A DNA stretch of 64,000 nt from Halisarca cf. caerulea (GCA_963170055.1 CAUJGJ010000188.1:252671-316670); one strand, 5' to 3'; shown: positions 42,758 through 58,835, numbered from the stretch's first letter. Numbers and translations are program-made. Notes: generated by a model not told the origin, from the letters alone.

Positions 42758-44283
42758 GATACGTACAATGTCATGTAGCAATCAAAATTCCACCTTGTCA
42801 TTGTGCACATTTTCTTCCTATACTTACTTGGGTTGTTTTAGTTTATGACATTGTCTTATAGCTAGAATTACAGTATTACACATGATCGAAACCTCTATAG
42901 TCTGAGACTCAGTATGTAACAAGAAAGGTGTCAGATTATATAAGATACGTATGTCAGATAAGCACTCAGTGTACTTCACTATGTCTTGGAGACTTTACCA
43001 CAGAATGTATTCAGACAAGGGAATGTTTGGTTGTATTGATCGTGAGGTGTAGGATTGCATGTATCGATGTTCCACTATATCACTATACATGGAACTAGCA
43101 GCCAAGAGTAGTCTCCATACACCTGTGTATTTGGTGCAACTGATAAGTTCTTCTATATCTCCATGCAACTAATGAGAGAGCTTTGCTTATGTGGTTTTCC
43201 TTCATTTGAGCCATGAACCTTGGTCAGGGATAATTATTATTACTATGATGATTCATTATTCATTATTGACTGAGACCAGCTCTGATGCTACCATGTTTAC
43301 GTACCGGGTATGCATAGATGAATGTGATGCTGTGCTAAATGTGTTTGGCCAGGCCACATGCAGTGTCACTATGAATAGAATGTACTGTATATGTACAGCA
43401 TATACTGTACATATGCATAACATCAATTGTAGTTGTAAACCAGGAATAACAATTGCTTGGAATTTTGTCATGCTGATTTGCTTTGAGTCCTGGACTTTGC
43501 ACATGCAGGCAGGATGTTATGGTTTCCTTATCTAAACCAATTATACCCCACAGTAATTTCTATCTAGGGGAGAGTCCTTTAGGTAATAGTGTCAGGTATC
43601 AATGACATCATTGTGGTCTGAGTATAGTCATAAGTGAGAGAGTCCTGTGTAGTTCCCCACATTTGTACATTTGCGTAATGTGCTGTCTGGGCAAGTTATG
43701 TAATATGACTCAATATAGTGAAGATTAGGTGATTACTAAGTATTTTAAAACATTGTGCTGATATAGTAGTAGCAGTGCATACATAATGTTATATTAGTTG
43801 GATCGTGTTATTATGGTTTCTGAGAATGTGCACACAGCATTTCACACGTTGTACATATGGCAAGTGTAATATGTATTAGTGGATGCTGTTGTGTGCATGT
43901 TGAATAACAGACGTATACGTGGATAGTCCACTTGTTCAATTACATCAGGCAGATACTTGCATGTGGTTCCATTCATGTATGCCTTTACATTCAACTTGAG
44001 TGCACAGCAAATATGGGAGTCTCACAAAACGTCCGCTTTCACGAGTCACTTCAAATTGTGCATAATATGAATACAGAGAGCAGTTCCTTGCATGTGTCCA
44101 ATGTATTGTCCATGTATTGGTAGTTATATGTGAGAACATGCAGTTGCAGTATACTTAATTCTGTGTAGGTGCTGTTATGTGCAAAGCTTTCACAAATAGT
44201 GGCCCATTCAGTGTGTGATCTTGTCACTGATTTACAGTAAGGTGAACTGCTAAATGTGCTGTATGGCCTACCTATTTTGTGTG

Positions 44284-44705
<422 letters not shown>

Positions 44706-45000
44706 TGAAATGGTCCCTATGATGAACAGATTTGTGTATAAAATATTTCAGTTTCATGTTGTGAAATGCTTTCATTCATGACTCCCTATTTTTCACTCAG
44801 TATACATACTCACTACATTCTGAATGTGAAACTCAAACGGTTTAAATGCATATTGAATGTGTGGACCCAAATCAAGTACATATACTTACTGCTGTATACA
44901 CATGACTAGACTGTAAAAGTTGAATACTAAAGTCATGCACTGCTATGCATGTGAGATGATTGTTTGTATTATGGTGTCAACTTTCACCTGCTCAAGGATG

Positions 45001-46126
45001 AATATTATTATAATATGCATCATGTGACTATGATGTGATGTACCTTTCATGCTAATATTTACACAGTACGTACCTAGCTATAGGTAATTACCTAACTGGC
45101 TGTATGGGGTGGATTACTTCATTGGTGGAGGAAATCCCCGGGGACAGAGCACAGTACAGTACAAGGGACTTCCCACTGAAGACCCCTAAGTGTCACACTT
45201 CCATATTACCACTTTTGACTTTGCACATTTGCTACAAAAATGACCTTATGTTCACCAGTGTGGGGTGACCAGCTGGGTATTCCAGGTGTATACACTTCAA
45301 AGGAGAAAAGTGCATGCATTATGTAAACACATAAATGGATTTTGGATGTATCTGTAGGTCTGTTATTTTGTTTTCACTTTTCTATGACAGAGTAGTAAGA
45401 GAGTTTCTAGCTGCATTAATCTTAAATCTGTAGATTGCCTTACCAATTTTATTATTGTATTTTGTATGTATGCATGAAGCTCCTATGTGCAACAACAGCA
45501 CAAAGTGGTGGATTGCTCCCTTCATGCATGGTGCATGCAGTGGAAGCATTGGAATATGGCCAAGTCTACAGGTATAGAGTCAAACAGTACCTCTTGCTAA
45601 ACTTTAGGTAAAGTGACTATTTTTGACCACAGTCCTGCAAACAGACAGGTGTCTGGTGAGCACACCAGTAGACAGGTTGTACTATCCCATATGTCTGGCC
45701 CTACCCAGAAGTGGCGGGGTAGGAGCATATCAAATACAAACTCTAACTGTTGAGTCATTATGGTTAGGGTTGGGTTGGGTTTGGGTTTGCATGGTACTGA
45801 TAACATGGTTGGGCAGACAACTTGTGATGGGGGGGGGGGGGGGGGGGGATGATATCACAGTCAATATCCAGCCATTTATTTTTTCATACATACGTATGTG
45901 CATTATCATTGAATTAATAATGTGTCTGCTACACGTGCATGTGTATATGTAGCTCATATACTCACCATCGATGTCCTTTTAAGACTAATGTTAAATGCTG
46001 TAATCATATGACAAAATCATCCCTGAAATGTTGCATGCACAGTTGAAAGGAAGTCAATCATTTCAGATAAAATGGAAAGAGTCTGGCATTGCATGCTGGA
46101 CTTTCCTCAAGAAATAGTGTCACACA
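45001..46126. other. Gene-poor stretch with second telomere-like repeat copy
   Basis: The segment at 45705-45850 repeats the order seen at 26214-26340: tatcaaatacaaactct, then gttagggttgggttgggttt, then gacaactt, and it ends in a G run at about 45830-45848. No exon chain was found in the rest. Confidence 0.6.
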
Positions 46127-46330
46127 TTAATTGCCAACACCAGGGCTGCCAATTAACACCAGGGCTGCCAATTAACACCGGGGCTGCCAACACCAGGGTT
46201 GCCAACACCAGGGCTGCCAATACCAGGGTTGCCAACACCAGGGTTGCCAACACCAGGGTTGCCAACACCAGGGTTGCCAACACCAGGGTTGCCAACACCA
46301 GGGCTGCCAACACCAGGGTTACCAATGCCA
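46127..46330. repeat. 15-bp minisatellite, about 13 units
   Basis: Tandem ttgccaacaccaggg units with variants (attaacacc, ctgcc) near the left end. The ANTRV repeats read in one frame reflect the 15-bp period only. Confidence 0.95.
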
Positions 46331-48882
46331 GACTAAACTGGTAAGGGACTTCAATACTTTCTATACATGTAGGTGTATTCGCTACATCCTGTGAAGCACT
46401 AGTCTGAGTCAGCTATGCCAGACTAGTGAAGCACCAAGTATGGATAGCCTGATACTGTAACACCAGAAGTTGACAAATTCCAGTCATAAACAGTGAAGTC
46501 ATCAACAGCTGGAGCTCAGGTGACAGACAGCAGCACATCATGTGAATGGTGTTGATACTGTTCATGGTTATTGTGTTACTAAGAGCTATGACTGACAGGA
46601 TGTACTCTACCCTTGAATGTCCAGTGTGGGATACCAAAGGAAAGGCCTTATGTTGTATAGGAAAATGGAAATCAAACTGATACCCAATACATTGGCTGTA
46701 TCTATCCTATAAATTACCAAGTATGGAATTCACAGGAATGCGGGTTGTACTGAAAATGGCATATTCCTGACATCTATCAAACATAGCAACATAGCACTTT
46801 AGCAAAACCTGTTCTCTATATAGCTGTGGTATTCACTTTTAGATTATTTTCTGCCTGGGATTTAAAAGTGAACATTTTTTGAGCTTGTATACAATAAGTC
46901 ATTATCAAGGACACCCACATGAAAGTTTCTTGCACACAATTGTCTTGCTTTATATCAAGCATAGAGAAGTAAGACAGATTACAAGTACTAGCAGCTACTT
47001 TACAACAGCTATTGAATTGGCTAGCTTATATAGTCTCATTTTCAAACCACCCAGTGCACTTTTAGGGATGGAGACTTTAATCACTGGACTCTGCACAGTG
47101 GCCGAATTTACTTCCTTGGCTGATGTCAAAGCAAGTAAGAGTATGAGAATTGCTAGCTCTGTCTCACGTGCTGTTCAAAGCAAAGTATGTAGCTGTTATA
47201 TACAGTACATACGTAAAAGTATTTAGGTGCATAGATAGTGTATGTGCATACGACATATGCACTGCACTGTACACATATTCATTTGCAATATGGCCCCTTA
47301 GGTGTTTTTTCACATAAAAGGCGATTTTGGAAATTAATACATGCGTAAATATGGTGTAAAAGGCCCTTTTCACAGGTGCACTCATTGGTGGAATGCTATT
47401 TGATCGAATGCACTTTAAATAAATCAGCGTAAAGACAAACTAACATAGTATGTTAATGTTATTGATTGAGATTTGTACATGTGTATCGTATATACTGGGA
47501 AGCTTTGGAATATGTTTCACATCACCATACAAGCAACAGATGCATACATGACGGTATTTGAATTTAATGAATGTAATTGTGTTTAAATTTTTGATTGTGC
47601 AAGTGCTAAGTTGTTGGGTTATTATCAAAATTGATAAGTGTACAGTAGTGTTCTAGGGTTGTCCTGATGTCACTTCCTACCAAGTGTCCAACTCATGAGC
47701 TGTCATACAGTGTTCAATGATGTCATGCTGACTTTGCTAAACAGAGGGGAAGTGATTCAGATTCTGATATGAACACTATAGGTCATTTGACTGGGATTGC
47801 CATCATGAGGATCCGTGGTATTCTATTATGATAATCTTGGAATAGATATTTTCATTCCTAAATATACAGTACATAAGGTACGTGCTGCCGCATTTTGATA
47901 TTGCTTTAATCAACCTCTTAGATTGCCATAGAAGCATAGGTGAGCGCATAGGCACTCTAAACTATACATTACATTTTCAGAGTGTCTATGGAATAGGCCA
48001 TGCAAGCTTATTGTGTGTTAATATCTCACAATCACAGGACTATAATGGTAGCATTCTGTGAACAAGTTTATCATTGATACGCATAATATAGTAATATACT
48101 GTATGTGTCAGGAGACTGATCTACACAGACTATATTATACCAAACAAAGCAATATATAGTTACTATGCTTAACAAATGGGGAGCATTGCATTGAGAAATC
48201 CTCAAGCATGTGTATAATAATATATTATATAGTATTTGAGCACCTAAGAGATGCAGCAACTATATAAAATTATATAATCAGGTTATTTATATTTGTATCC
48301 CCCCCCCCCCCCTGCATGTTTTCAGACATATGTCAAGCAGGCTACATAGATGCATGTATAGACATATTGCAAGTTGTATATAGGGTATACAGTACATGGA
48401 ACCTTCATTATATATATATAGGACACCTCTGAAAATAATGCTGTCACCTCCTTAACGGAACATGTACCATTGTTCTGCATTACCCCCAGTTGACACCCCG
48501 GCCATATACATGTGTACATTTAAACCTTCTGAAATAATTATATAGACACCTGCATGCATGCATTAAGCTCTAATTTTATATGTACGTAGTTGCATGTATG
48601 CAGGACAGATTAATAATTATGTAGTCCAATGCATGCATACTGTCTGTACAGAGGTTTCGCTGTATATATGTACAGTACATGTACAATCTAATTCTGCACC
48701 CTGTAGTGTATATATCCTCAATCATCCAAGTAAACAGACTTCAAAATATTCAAATTCAATATATATACTGACATGTTACAAACATAATATATTAGTAATG
48801 AACAGATATATTATGAAATGATAAATAAGTGTTTCTATCAAGAAATAATGAGATTAAAATAAAACGTGATGTTTTTAAAGAA
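46331..48882. other. 3' flank of SGSM, no gene recognised
   Basis: Contains the presumed 3' UTR of the minus-strand SGSM gene near 48.8 kb, a C run at about 48300-48312, and an isolated 115-codon plus frame at 46879-47226 that I do not support as a gene. No other feature seen. Confidence 0.5.
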
Positions 48883-49787
48883 TCATTCTTTGCTTACAAA
48901 ATTGATGAAAACTGTATGAACTAGCAATTGTGCTTCAGCGATAATGGAAGCAGTGTTCTCGTGTCCCTTGGTGGATAAATCTAATCAAAAAACAAACGGG
49001 ATTGTCACATGCATACAACAAACAATACAACCAAACCACACAACATAGCACTAACATAGATCTACTAGTACATACCTGCCTTAGCTACGTACATGCATTA
49101 GCCATGTCATTTAAAATACAGAAATATTATGCAGACATTACTCAGATAATCACTTTAATAATCTATGCATACGTGTATGTACATATGTACTGTAATAGTA
49201 CGGCTATTATGGTACCATAAAAATATTTGCTATAGTCTGGGTGCTCAATACTATGCCAAGTGACCAGTTAAGGGTTACGTAGTTGCGAAGATTGAACAAT
49301 TTCCAAGCAATTCAAGTTTCCAGGATCGTAGGTGGCCTATGAGTTTTTAAACTTAAATTGCTTGTTCTAGAAACAATGGTAACATCCCAAAATTAGATTT
49401 AATTTTGTAGAGTACTGTATTAAGAGCCTATGAATGAAAAGATCAAGTTCAAGATACAATCATGTCACCAGTGCATAATACTACACAGGGAAAGTAAGGT
49501 TTGGTTATTATTGTCCAGAACATTGTATTGTAGTGATTAGTGCTAGCATTATTCTGTAGACAAGAACTTCAGGCATTAACAATGAAACTTATACTGCTAC
49601 AAAGGGGCAGAAGAAGCACAACTAATGAGATGATCTATCACAAAGATACTACAGTAGAACAATCTCCAATCAACTAAATAAGGTTGATCCTACGTCTGAT
49701 GCCCAAATGCTGTATTTGTCCTTTGACAATGAAAATCTTGAAAAGCCATGTACACATGTAAGAACACCTGTTCATTCACATACAAAT

Positions 49788-49825
<38 letters not shown>

Positions 49826-52800
49826 ACATACGTACAAAACACCAATGCACACATCACAGTGAAGCGCACCATTGAACAAATGCAATATTTCATTTGAATC
49901 CAGTTGATCACTCATGATGACAGCCCTGCACATGATATCAACAGTATTAATTGGGCCACAAACTGGCCTCTATATGAATACAACTATAACTCACATGTAT
50001 TTTTTAATCAATGCCAAAGCCAGGAACTCCTGAAAGAGTGCAGATGCACAATGGGCAGAGCAAATGATGACTTCCCACACTCTGAATATCTGATCATACC
50101 CAAATTCTACAAATTGAAATTCAAATTGGAGTACTTATGAGTAAATTTGTTATAATGTTTTGACCATAATTATTCATAATATGATGAAATACACACGTGT
50201 ATGTGCAAAAGAAGGCTAAATAGAAGGGGAACTATACGCAGGACACAGACCTCTTTTGAAATCAAGCAAAAACCATCTGTAAGCAAATAAGAAGTCTTCT
50301 CCAGTTGACTGTTGACTTAGGTACTGAAAAAATTCTGGCTCCATAACCTACAGAGAGTTGAAATACACTTGGTTAAAACAAACTACCAACATCAAAGAGA
50401 CTGCCCCCTCCTGGTACCATCACGTAACCTACTAACTACTGTACATGCATATGTATGTACAATACATACATACCTACAGCAGGAATACTTATAATTGTAT
50501 GTACAGTTGTCATTAATACCATATACAGTCACAAACAATGTGGAAATCTACAAATAAGACAACAAATTAAATGGGAGCAACATTAATTTTTATGCCATAA
50601 TTTGTAAAGTAGTCTTATGTATGAAACCAGACCCAGGGAACCAAGCTTGAATAACATCCTTGAACTAATAAAACCTACAATTGCCCACAATACCAGTATA
50701 TGTAGGAGTATACAAACATACGTAAGTGTATCAATTGATCCTACAGTATTTCTTATATAAATATAAACTGGATTACAACTGTACTTGTATATGTGCATAC
50801 TCTGTACTATGTACGTATGTACAGCACAGTAGATGCTGTACATACAGCAGATGTTGTATGGACAGTTGATACAGTCAATATTAATGCTGTGTTCAACTGA
50901 CCTCCACTAATGCCCTAAGGTTGCTCAGTTTTTCGGAAACACCAATGTTTGGTGGGAAATTCCATTGCATCCTTTCCATCACTTTAAGATAACAATGGTA
51001 CACCAGGCACTCTGCATTCAAGTTACAAAACCAATGTCATACGTGCGCACCTCCTCACAAGCACGATATACACTGTAAGGATACAGCTACGTACAGTATG
51101 TACAGTACATACTTACTGTATAGCGGGAAATTTTCGCGGGGTAAAATTTTCACGAATGGCTTATTTCCTGAAATTCGCGGATAATATTTTCGCGGATCCC
51201 TAAAATTCAGGATGCCATTTTTTTCTTAGGCGATGGTATGAAAGTAGCTTTTGAGTGTATCGTGTGAACGAAATGGCACAAGTTGAAGCCGTTTACACCA
51301 TTTACACTTCAGTGGAAGATTTGAGGTTACTTTTGCTTTCTAATGGGCCGTGAAACTTTCAGGTGTGCACACTCCGCCTGATCATTTCGTTTAAAGAAGG
51401 GAGAAGACAACGTATAGCACGACCAGCTTTTCGAGAAACTGCTGCTACACGTGAGAACAATGGTGCACGGTCTTAGCGTGTACGTACTACCTGAGCCCAA
51501 CGTAGCTGTGGATGTACATGTCTAGTGCTAAGATTTCGCGGATTAAAAATTTCGCGAATGTTGGGATAACCGCGAAATCCGCGAAAATATTACTCCGCGA
51601 AAATTTCCCGCTATACCGTATACAAGTTTACCATTGTCAAGAAGAACAAGAAGAGGTGCCAAGATGTCACACATTCCCTGGACATATCCCAGGTCCTGAT
51701 GCCTCCAGCAGTACCTTTGTTATAAGAAGAGTAACACACGACTACCAACAGAAGCATCATGCAGAATATTCACTTCATGGAATCCATAATACTCACGTCA
51801 TGACAATATTCCTGACTTTTGTGAGGTTCGCATCTTTTTGAAAATATGGAAGTTCTCTATCACATCTTCTGACATCTTTGTCAAGTTGGATCAACTGGGT
51901 TGTGAGGTACTGTATCTCAGAAAGCTACAACAAAAAGGACACATTAGGATTCTGAGTGCCTAAGTGCTATCCTCAACATATTGGGACATACGTATGTCAT
52001 ACAGATTTACATACAGATTTACATACACATTTTTTCATAATAAAGTACTGATAGTGTAGGAGCGTAACAAATAGTGAAGATAGGCCATTACATACATAAG
52101 TCATACCAATATAGTATAAAAGTAACCCATTCGTAGCTACCAGATAGTGCAATTGTTACATCGTTCTACACAAGTGCTTGGTTGAGCAGGATGAGTCAAG
52201 TATATGTACGTACGTAACTGTTGCAAGCGGGAAACCTCAACATCTATTCAAGAACAGTGAACTACTAATTCGTCCTAATTGGGAATACCTCATACGTACG
52301 TACATGCAGTATGAGAGCAACTCTTGGTGATGAAATACAGCTGGTTTTGAGTCTGTGCACTTCATACAGTACATGTGTACAAGTAAAATTGCATATGTAA
52401 TACTATAATACGTATGGATCCCTATGTATTATTATTATTATGTATTACTATACATAAATAATATGCAGAACCATATAAGAATTGTTTTACAGTAGGACAT
52501 GCTTAGTATGTATGTACTTCAAAGGGGACACAAAATCAGTACTTATTATCAGAGGTACTGTGCGTACATACTTACTGTTAGGATCGGTTTATGTACATGT
52601 GGTATACTAAGGGATATAATGAGGAGTACTTATTATCCTGTGAGCATGTACTAAACCTTACTACCTAGCAAGTTCCACTGTATATTGGAAATAGGATGCA
52701 GGAATGAATAGTCAATGTGTAACACACACTGGAACCAGGTAGAGTTGTTTGTTACGTAGAGCTAGACTGCCACAGACATACACATGCTTATGGTTAGAAG

Positions 52801-55800
52801 GGCATAGACATATGTAGGGCTATATAGGCATGTGTACATACATACAGCTAGAGGGTATGGAGCTAAACAGAATTTGGTTGTATACTGTGTACAACGTACA
52901 AAATCCTACATTCTGCATCATACGTGTATGTATGTACGTATGTTGGGTGTAGGACATTGCACAATGCATGTGCAGTCAGATCAAACACTGTCTATCGATC
53001 CCTGTACCTGTTTAGCCCCATGTACATGTGTCTACATATCTCCATACCCACCAAACTCTATGCAAGAAACCACCTCAACTTTTTTACAGTATTTTCAACA
53101 AAATGATAATTCATCCTTACATCCTTGTTCAGTTTAAATGGTTTAATATGGTACGTACTTGTTGGTGTACTTGTTATTTGCATTAGTATGGATCACTCTT
53201 GAAAGCTTGTGACCTAGACTTTGTCATTTCATGTATTCTTTTTCCAACAATTGTAATGGTTGCCTCAATGTTTTTCAGCATCATATGACATTGTACTTCT
53301 TCACGCAATACTCTGTGTTTTCTTTCTACTGGTACCATATAGCACCAAATTTTCAAGTGAAAAAATTCGGCAAATGCCAAGTTTTGATATTATTGGCAGA
53401 AATAAATTTCAGGATCTCATCCTAAACCACTACTGGAAGATATTAAAGGTAACTGCCGTTTTCTGCTTGTAACGATTACACTGAGGCCACCGGCAGAGAA
53501 GATAATGAGAAGATACTGTACTGTAATAGTGGATTCTATCAATCTCACCATCACATTCAGAAAATCTGCCCTTTACAGAATGAATTCTACCACAGATACA
53601 AAAGGTTATGTTTCCCTACATATAGAGGACTGCTATACTCCACAGTTATACACACAATATTCTGTGTACATACCAATGTATATCCATGCAACACATGCAT
53701 TTTTCACACCTCAAGAAATTTTTGATAATTCCATTCACCACATTCATCAGCCTTCACTTGTGACTTCATTTCCAGTGGTAACTGCTCAAAACAATCATTA
53801 ATTTCTTCTAAAATAGCTTGTCTTCTATCACTTTCACTCTTAGTATGTACTTCCAGTTCAATTGTCATAACTGGACTTTCATTTGAGGTGCTCCCATCAT
53901 AGCCACGTGTAGTCATGGTGTCGGGCTCAAAGGTACTTTTCATTGGGGAGAAAACATCACTACCACTTGTACTAGCTGATGTTGGCCTCTCATATTCTAT
54001 AGGCTCAACTGATGAATTGTCCTTTTCTAAAGTTGTGTCGCTTTCCAGATACATGGATTGGCACTCTTCTCCAGCATCACGATTGTCTTGGATACCATCC
54101 ACGCATTCACTGTCCACCAGTCTACTCATCAATGCTTTCAATGTTGATTGAGCTTCCTCCAGCTTCCTCCATGATTCCAGTGCTTTTCTGTACTCCTCCT
54201 TAAGTCTTTGGTTGAGATCATACAATCCCGAGTCTGTTGAACCAAGCTGGTACAATTCCAAGAGGTACGGCCATATCTACAGTAAAGAGAATCATGCTAC
54301 ATACAATAAAGTCAACTTCTACAAGTACAAACTTACCTCGGATCTAACTCCATCTTCTATACCACCAAGATAGATCTTTCTGGACATCTCTTTTATAGAG
54401 GAAGGCTGATATTCAAAAAAAAACACTCATAAAATAGTCTAGACATGTAATCTACAGGTTAAAACAACACAGCCTACATCTTTTTGCCTTTTAATCCCCT
54501 CCCATTCTTCCCGCTGTAAAGGTAAACACAATTTTTCGGTTGGTGTAGGTGGAAGCCCTATTCGAGCATCTGCCATGTGTGAGACACGCTTCCTAGCCTT
54601 TGACATGTGACGGCAATATGACAGCCCTGCATATCCAAGAGGCAAAAGTGCACTGACTAATTACATATGTAGTGATCTAAAAAGAACACTCACAACTATA
54701 GAAATATCGAGCAATGAGAGGTCTTGACACTTTGCTCTGAAAATTTTCTAGACGTTCTCTACACAGTTAAGCAGAAACGACATAATCAAATAAAAGGTGC
54801 CATTGTTCAAACACAAGTATGGTTTCTAACTTGTTGACAGCACGTTTTGCTTTTAACATAGCAGATATGAGTGGCCTCTCTGGTTCTTCACCATTCCTTC
54901 TCTGATTGTCACACGTTGTGGAAGCTTCCACAGGCGATTTACAGTCAACTTTCCAATCTTCCATACCAATTTTCTTCAGTGCTTCAAGGTCGTCTTCTGT
55001 CATCATTGTTCCTACACCACAGAGTACAGTATACATCATGCAAAATTGAAAATAATCTGAGTACACCACTTTATGTATGTAGCTTGTCAACAAGTGGACA
55101 ATCTCCTAGTGACTGGACAGAAAGAACAGTGAAGGATTCCTGAACACAGACTGCCACAAAATGAGCTCTGAATCTCACTCAGATACCTTTCCATTGCAAT
55201 ATTTCAAGTGCTAACAGGTGTGAGTGTTGGATGGACCAAAGTGTCTGTTTCACATGTGAAGAAATGTCGTTTTTTATGATTTGCACTATATACGTACATG
55301 TGTATGACAAGTACTGAAGTTTTAAGGTAGACAATAGATATATGCAGGTTTACACAGGTGCATATATACTCATCGTAACGCATGTATATTAGTTTACTTC
55401 CTGTTCACTTAGAAATGCAAACTACCTATTTAATGTATTAACTTTACATCAAAATCCTCACGTGCAGTTAAAATTATTTTTTAAAAAAAACTTGATAAAA
55501 AAAGTTTGAAAATTGTCATGCTTGCATGACAAAAGTACACACAAGCCATCAGGAGTGCTTCTTAAGTCTGTTATTACCTCACCAAAGAGAAACTATTTTC
55601 CTCTGGAGATTAGGCAATAATCAAGTTGCTTTTCAATACCCCTGGATATCACGACTTAAAGCCAATAACAACATTTCGAAGAAAAGCCATCCATGAAGCG
55701 ACTACACAAAAAATAAATCTAACCTAGTACATAATAAGTAACATTCATCTAATATATTTTGGCAATTTGTGCAGATTATCAAAGTCAATGTTAAACCATT

Positions 55801-58798
55801 TCAAATAATTTACAGTACAAAATTGCCAATGAATAAAAGAATGGTCAGAAAACGTAAAGGTAGAATACAAAATGAAAACCTCACCCCTAACAGATGGCTG
55901 CAAAATGGGCTCTTCCTTAATACGTCTGTGCACAGTTCTTACATGGAATACTTGATTCCATGGTTCTGACAGCTCATCTTCTTTATCCTCGGTTGGTGTA
56001 ACTACATAATACATTAGATAAACAGTACGTACATATGTACTGTATGTAGGAATATTATACAGTACACAGCATCAATCAAAACAGAAAGATTGTATACAGT
56101 AAAACTGTAATTCAGATCTCATTTACAGTGGGCTCCTTTTGTGAACACATACCATTGAGATAAGAAAACCTTATTAATAAACTACATCCAGAATGTACCA
56201 TAAAGCTAGAACATTAGAGTGAACATATGTAATTCTAATTATGAGACAGCATTCTCCCCTTGGATAACTAACAAGGCACAAACTGTTATTGAAGTAGGAA
56301 AATGTTGGCTAAAGTTCACATAAAAGCAAATATTTGATGGCTGATTCACAACATTGCATACTAATGTGACACGCATAATTTAGTAGCTTTACAGAGTTCA
56401 TTCTCAGAACTTTACCATACGGTCACGATACATACTAGGCACGTGAAGCTACATACCGGTATGTGTATTACATAAGCCAGAATATCACTTTACATACATA
56501 AGCCAGAATATCACTTTTAAGTTAATTGTTATGTGCCTAATTTAAAGGGGCTGTTGTGCCAAAGAAAAATTGACTAATTGTGTAAACCTTTGAACACTAG
56601 TTTTACACAAGTTTGGATATTTATGGGAAGAAAGCAGCCTATGAGTGGTGGACACCTACATGTTGTGAACACCCATACAGTACATACGTACGTACGTACT
56701 GTACGTGTGTATTGTCTGCAAATAAGGAAGTTACAGTCTACCATAACTCTCATTTCAAAAGACTCAGATTCACACTCACCACCAATTTGATTCTTCAAAA
56801 ACCACACTGGAGGTTCCAAACATCCTTGTGGAAGCAGTCCACTGTCCACACACTCCAAAAAGGCCAGGAGAGAACTTTGATGGTGGAATATCAGTGGGGC
56901 TATGGCTATACCATCATATCCAACAAGTATCATGTAGTACTGGTTATCTACAGGACAGTGCATATATGTACATACGTATGTACTGCACCTAGAGCACACA
57001 CAACACATAGTATTATGACAACAATACTTAGGATTGACACCGAAAAAACATGACCGCCATACATTAGTGCAAATTTATTTTTGCCCAATAACTAACGATA
57101 CAGTACAGTTAGAAGCATTTTGAAGCGATATTGGTACATTTCGACACACTAGCTACAAGATAAAGTAGTTAAAAGCCTTTGTAGGCCAATCTCTTCAAAG
57201 AACTTCAAATTCTTAGACAGTGAGGTATGGCTCCGCAACACCATTGAAATTTAAGATGATTATTCTTCTTCTCACCATTTTTCTTTAATAGAGCTAGGAA
57301 AGAAAGGTTCAGAGGTCTCATACGTATTTCACCATTGAGCTCTGATTGTTAGTACTAAGTGCCTTTTGTAGGCTTTGGAGCAACACCTACATTTCTAAAG
57401 TGAGAAAAATTGTAATAGGTATATCCCATACATTCACCAGATGAGCGAAAAGGCTACATGAGACTCATCGAATGCGTACGTATGTACACAAGGCCATGAG
57501 TTGGACCATCACTGACTTCAGTGCTCTTTGTTTGAGCCTTTGCTTCTAGCTGGGCACACTGGTTTTAGTCAACTTGCTCACTTTTCCTTCTTACAAGATT
57601 TGATTGCGTTCCTTCTCAACTGCAGTGAAGACGTTCTTTAACAGCCTCTATTCAAGCAACTTCGCATTAAAGGAAAAACCGTATGAACTAGGGTGTATAA
57701 AAACATGTCAAAATGATAAAAGGCTGTAGGATTGACACAGGACCATACAAAAAGGCTTTACCAAAGAAGCATCCTCAAAAAGCACTTGGAACAAGGGTAA
57801 GTCATGAAACAGGCACAGGGCTAGACAAGCATAAGGCTACATAAATGAGGCTAAATGGGTATAGTGCTAGATAGAGTTTAGCTGGACTGTATGTACACTG
57901 TGCAAATTCCTACATCCCCTAGCATGTACATATGTGTGGGGTGTAGGAATTTGCAGTGTGCACTCAGTCCAAATAAACTCTGTCTAGCCCTATACCCCTC
58001 TAGCCTCATGTATGTATAGCCCTGCACCTGTTTCACAACTTACTTTTGTTCAAGAGTTTTTGGAGGATGCTATTTTGGTAAAGCCTTTTCTGTATGGTCC
58101 TGTGTCAATCCTACAGCCTTTTATCATTTTAAATGTTTTTTTTATATGCCTGAATAATAGGATTCACATACAGAACAATCAATACTCTAGTTGGTAACTA
58201 AATACAAATGGCAGTGTACGTACACGTGTACTGTACATGTATGCACAAAAATGTATGTAATACAGTATAATGAGTACATGTGAAGTATGCACTATGATTG
58301 AAAAACAAGCACACAGCACTGGGCACAAGTGTACACACATGTTAGTACCTTTAGTTCTATGACAATGAATATGCGCCACATCTCTTTCGATATCACAAGT
58401 CAAAACATATTTCAATGATTCTCTACAAAAGACATAGAATGGGTGTAAACCAGTACAGAAGTGTGAACACAATACAAAGCCACATACAGTACACACCTCA
58501 GTGTCAGCTCTGCCTCTGGATCCTCTTGAGTGCAGTTGAGCATATCAATTGGAATCCACTTCAATTCCAAACCTTCCTTGTTGCCCTTGTGTAGTGACAA
58601 GTAACCTGGTGAGAATTTTGGATAGGTGGCATGTGCCTGAAAGACAGTACAAGATACATACTCTAATCTTGCAAGTAAAGGTACACAGCAGGAAATACAC
58701 AATACATGTGCAAATAAAGTGTAATATATACAGTACATATGTATGCATACAAAGAGCAGTACACTACAAAACAATTTTGATGATGAATATGTACGTAC

Positions 58799-58835
<37 letters not shown>

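Noticed and set aside
46072..46344. ANTRV-type repetitive protein
   Set aside because: Same reason: a 15-bp minisatellite in non-coding DNA.
46879..47226. 115-codon plus-strand frame as a gene
   Set aside because: No recognised family, no splice partners, and its length is within the range of other chance frames in this window.
53183..53472. Frames on both strands between SGSM exons 16 and 17 as an extra SGSM exon
   Set aside because: SGSM exons 16 and 17 already join in phase 0 with family-like sequence; these frames lack matching splice phases and TBC similarity.
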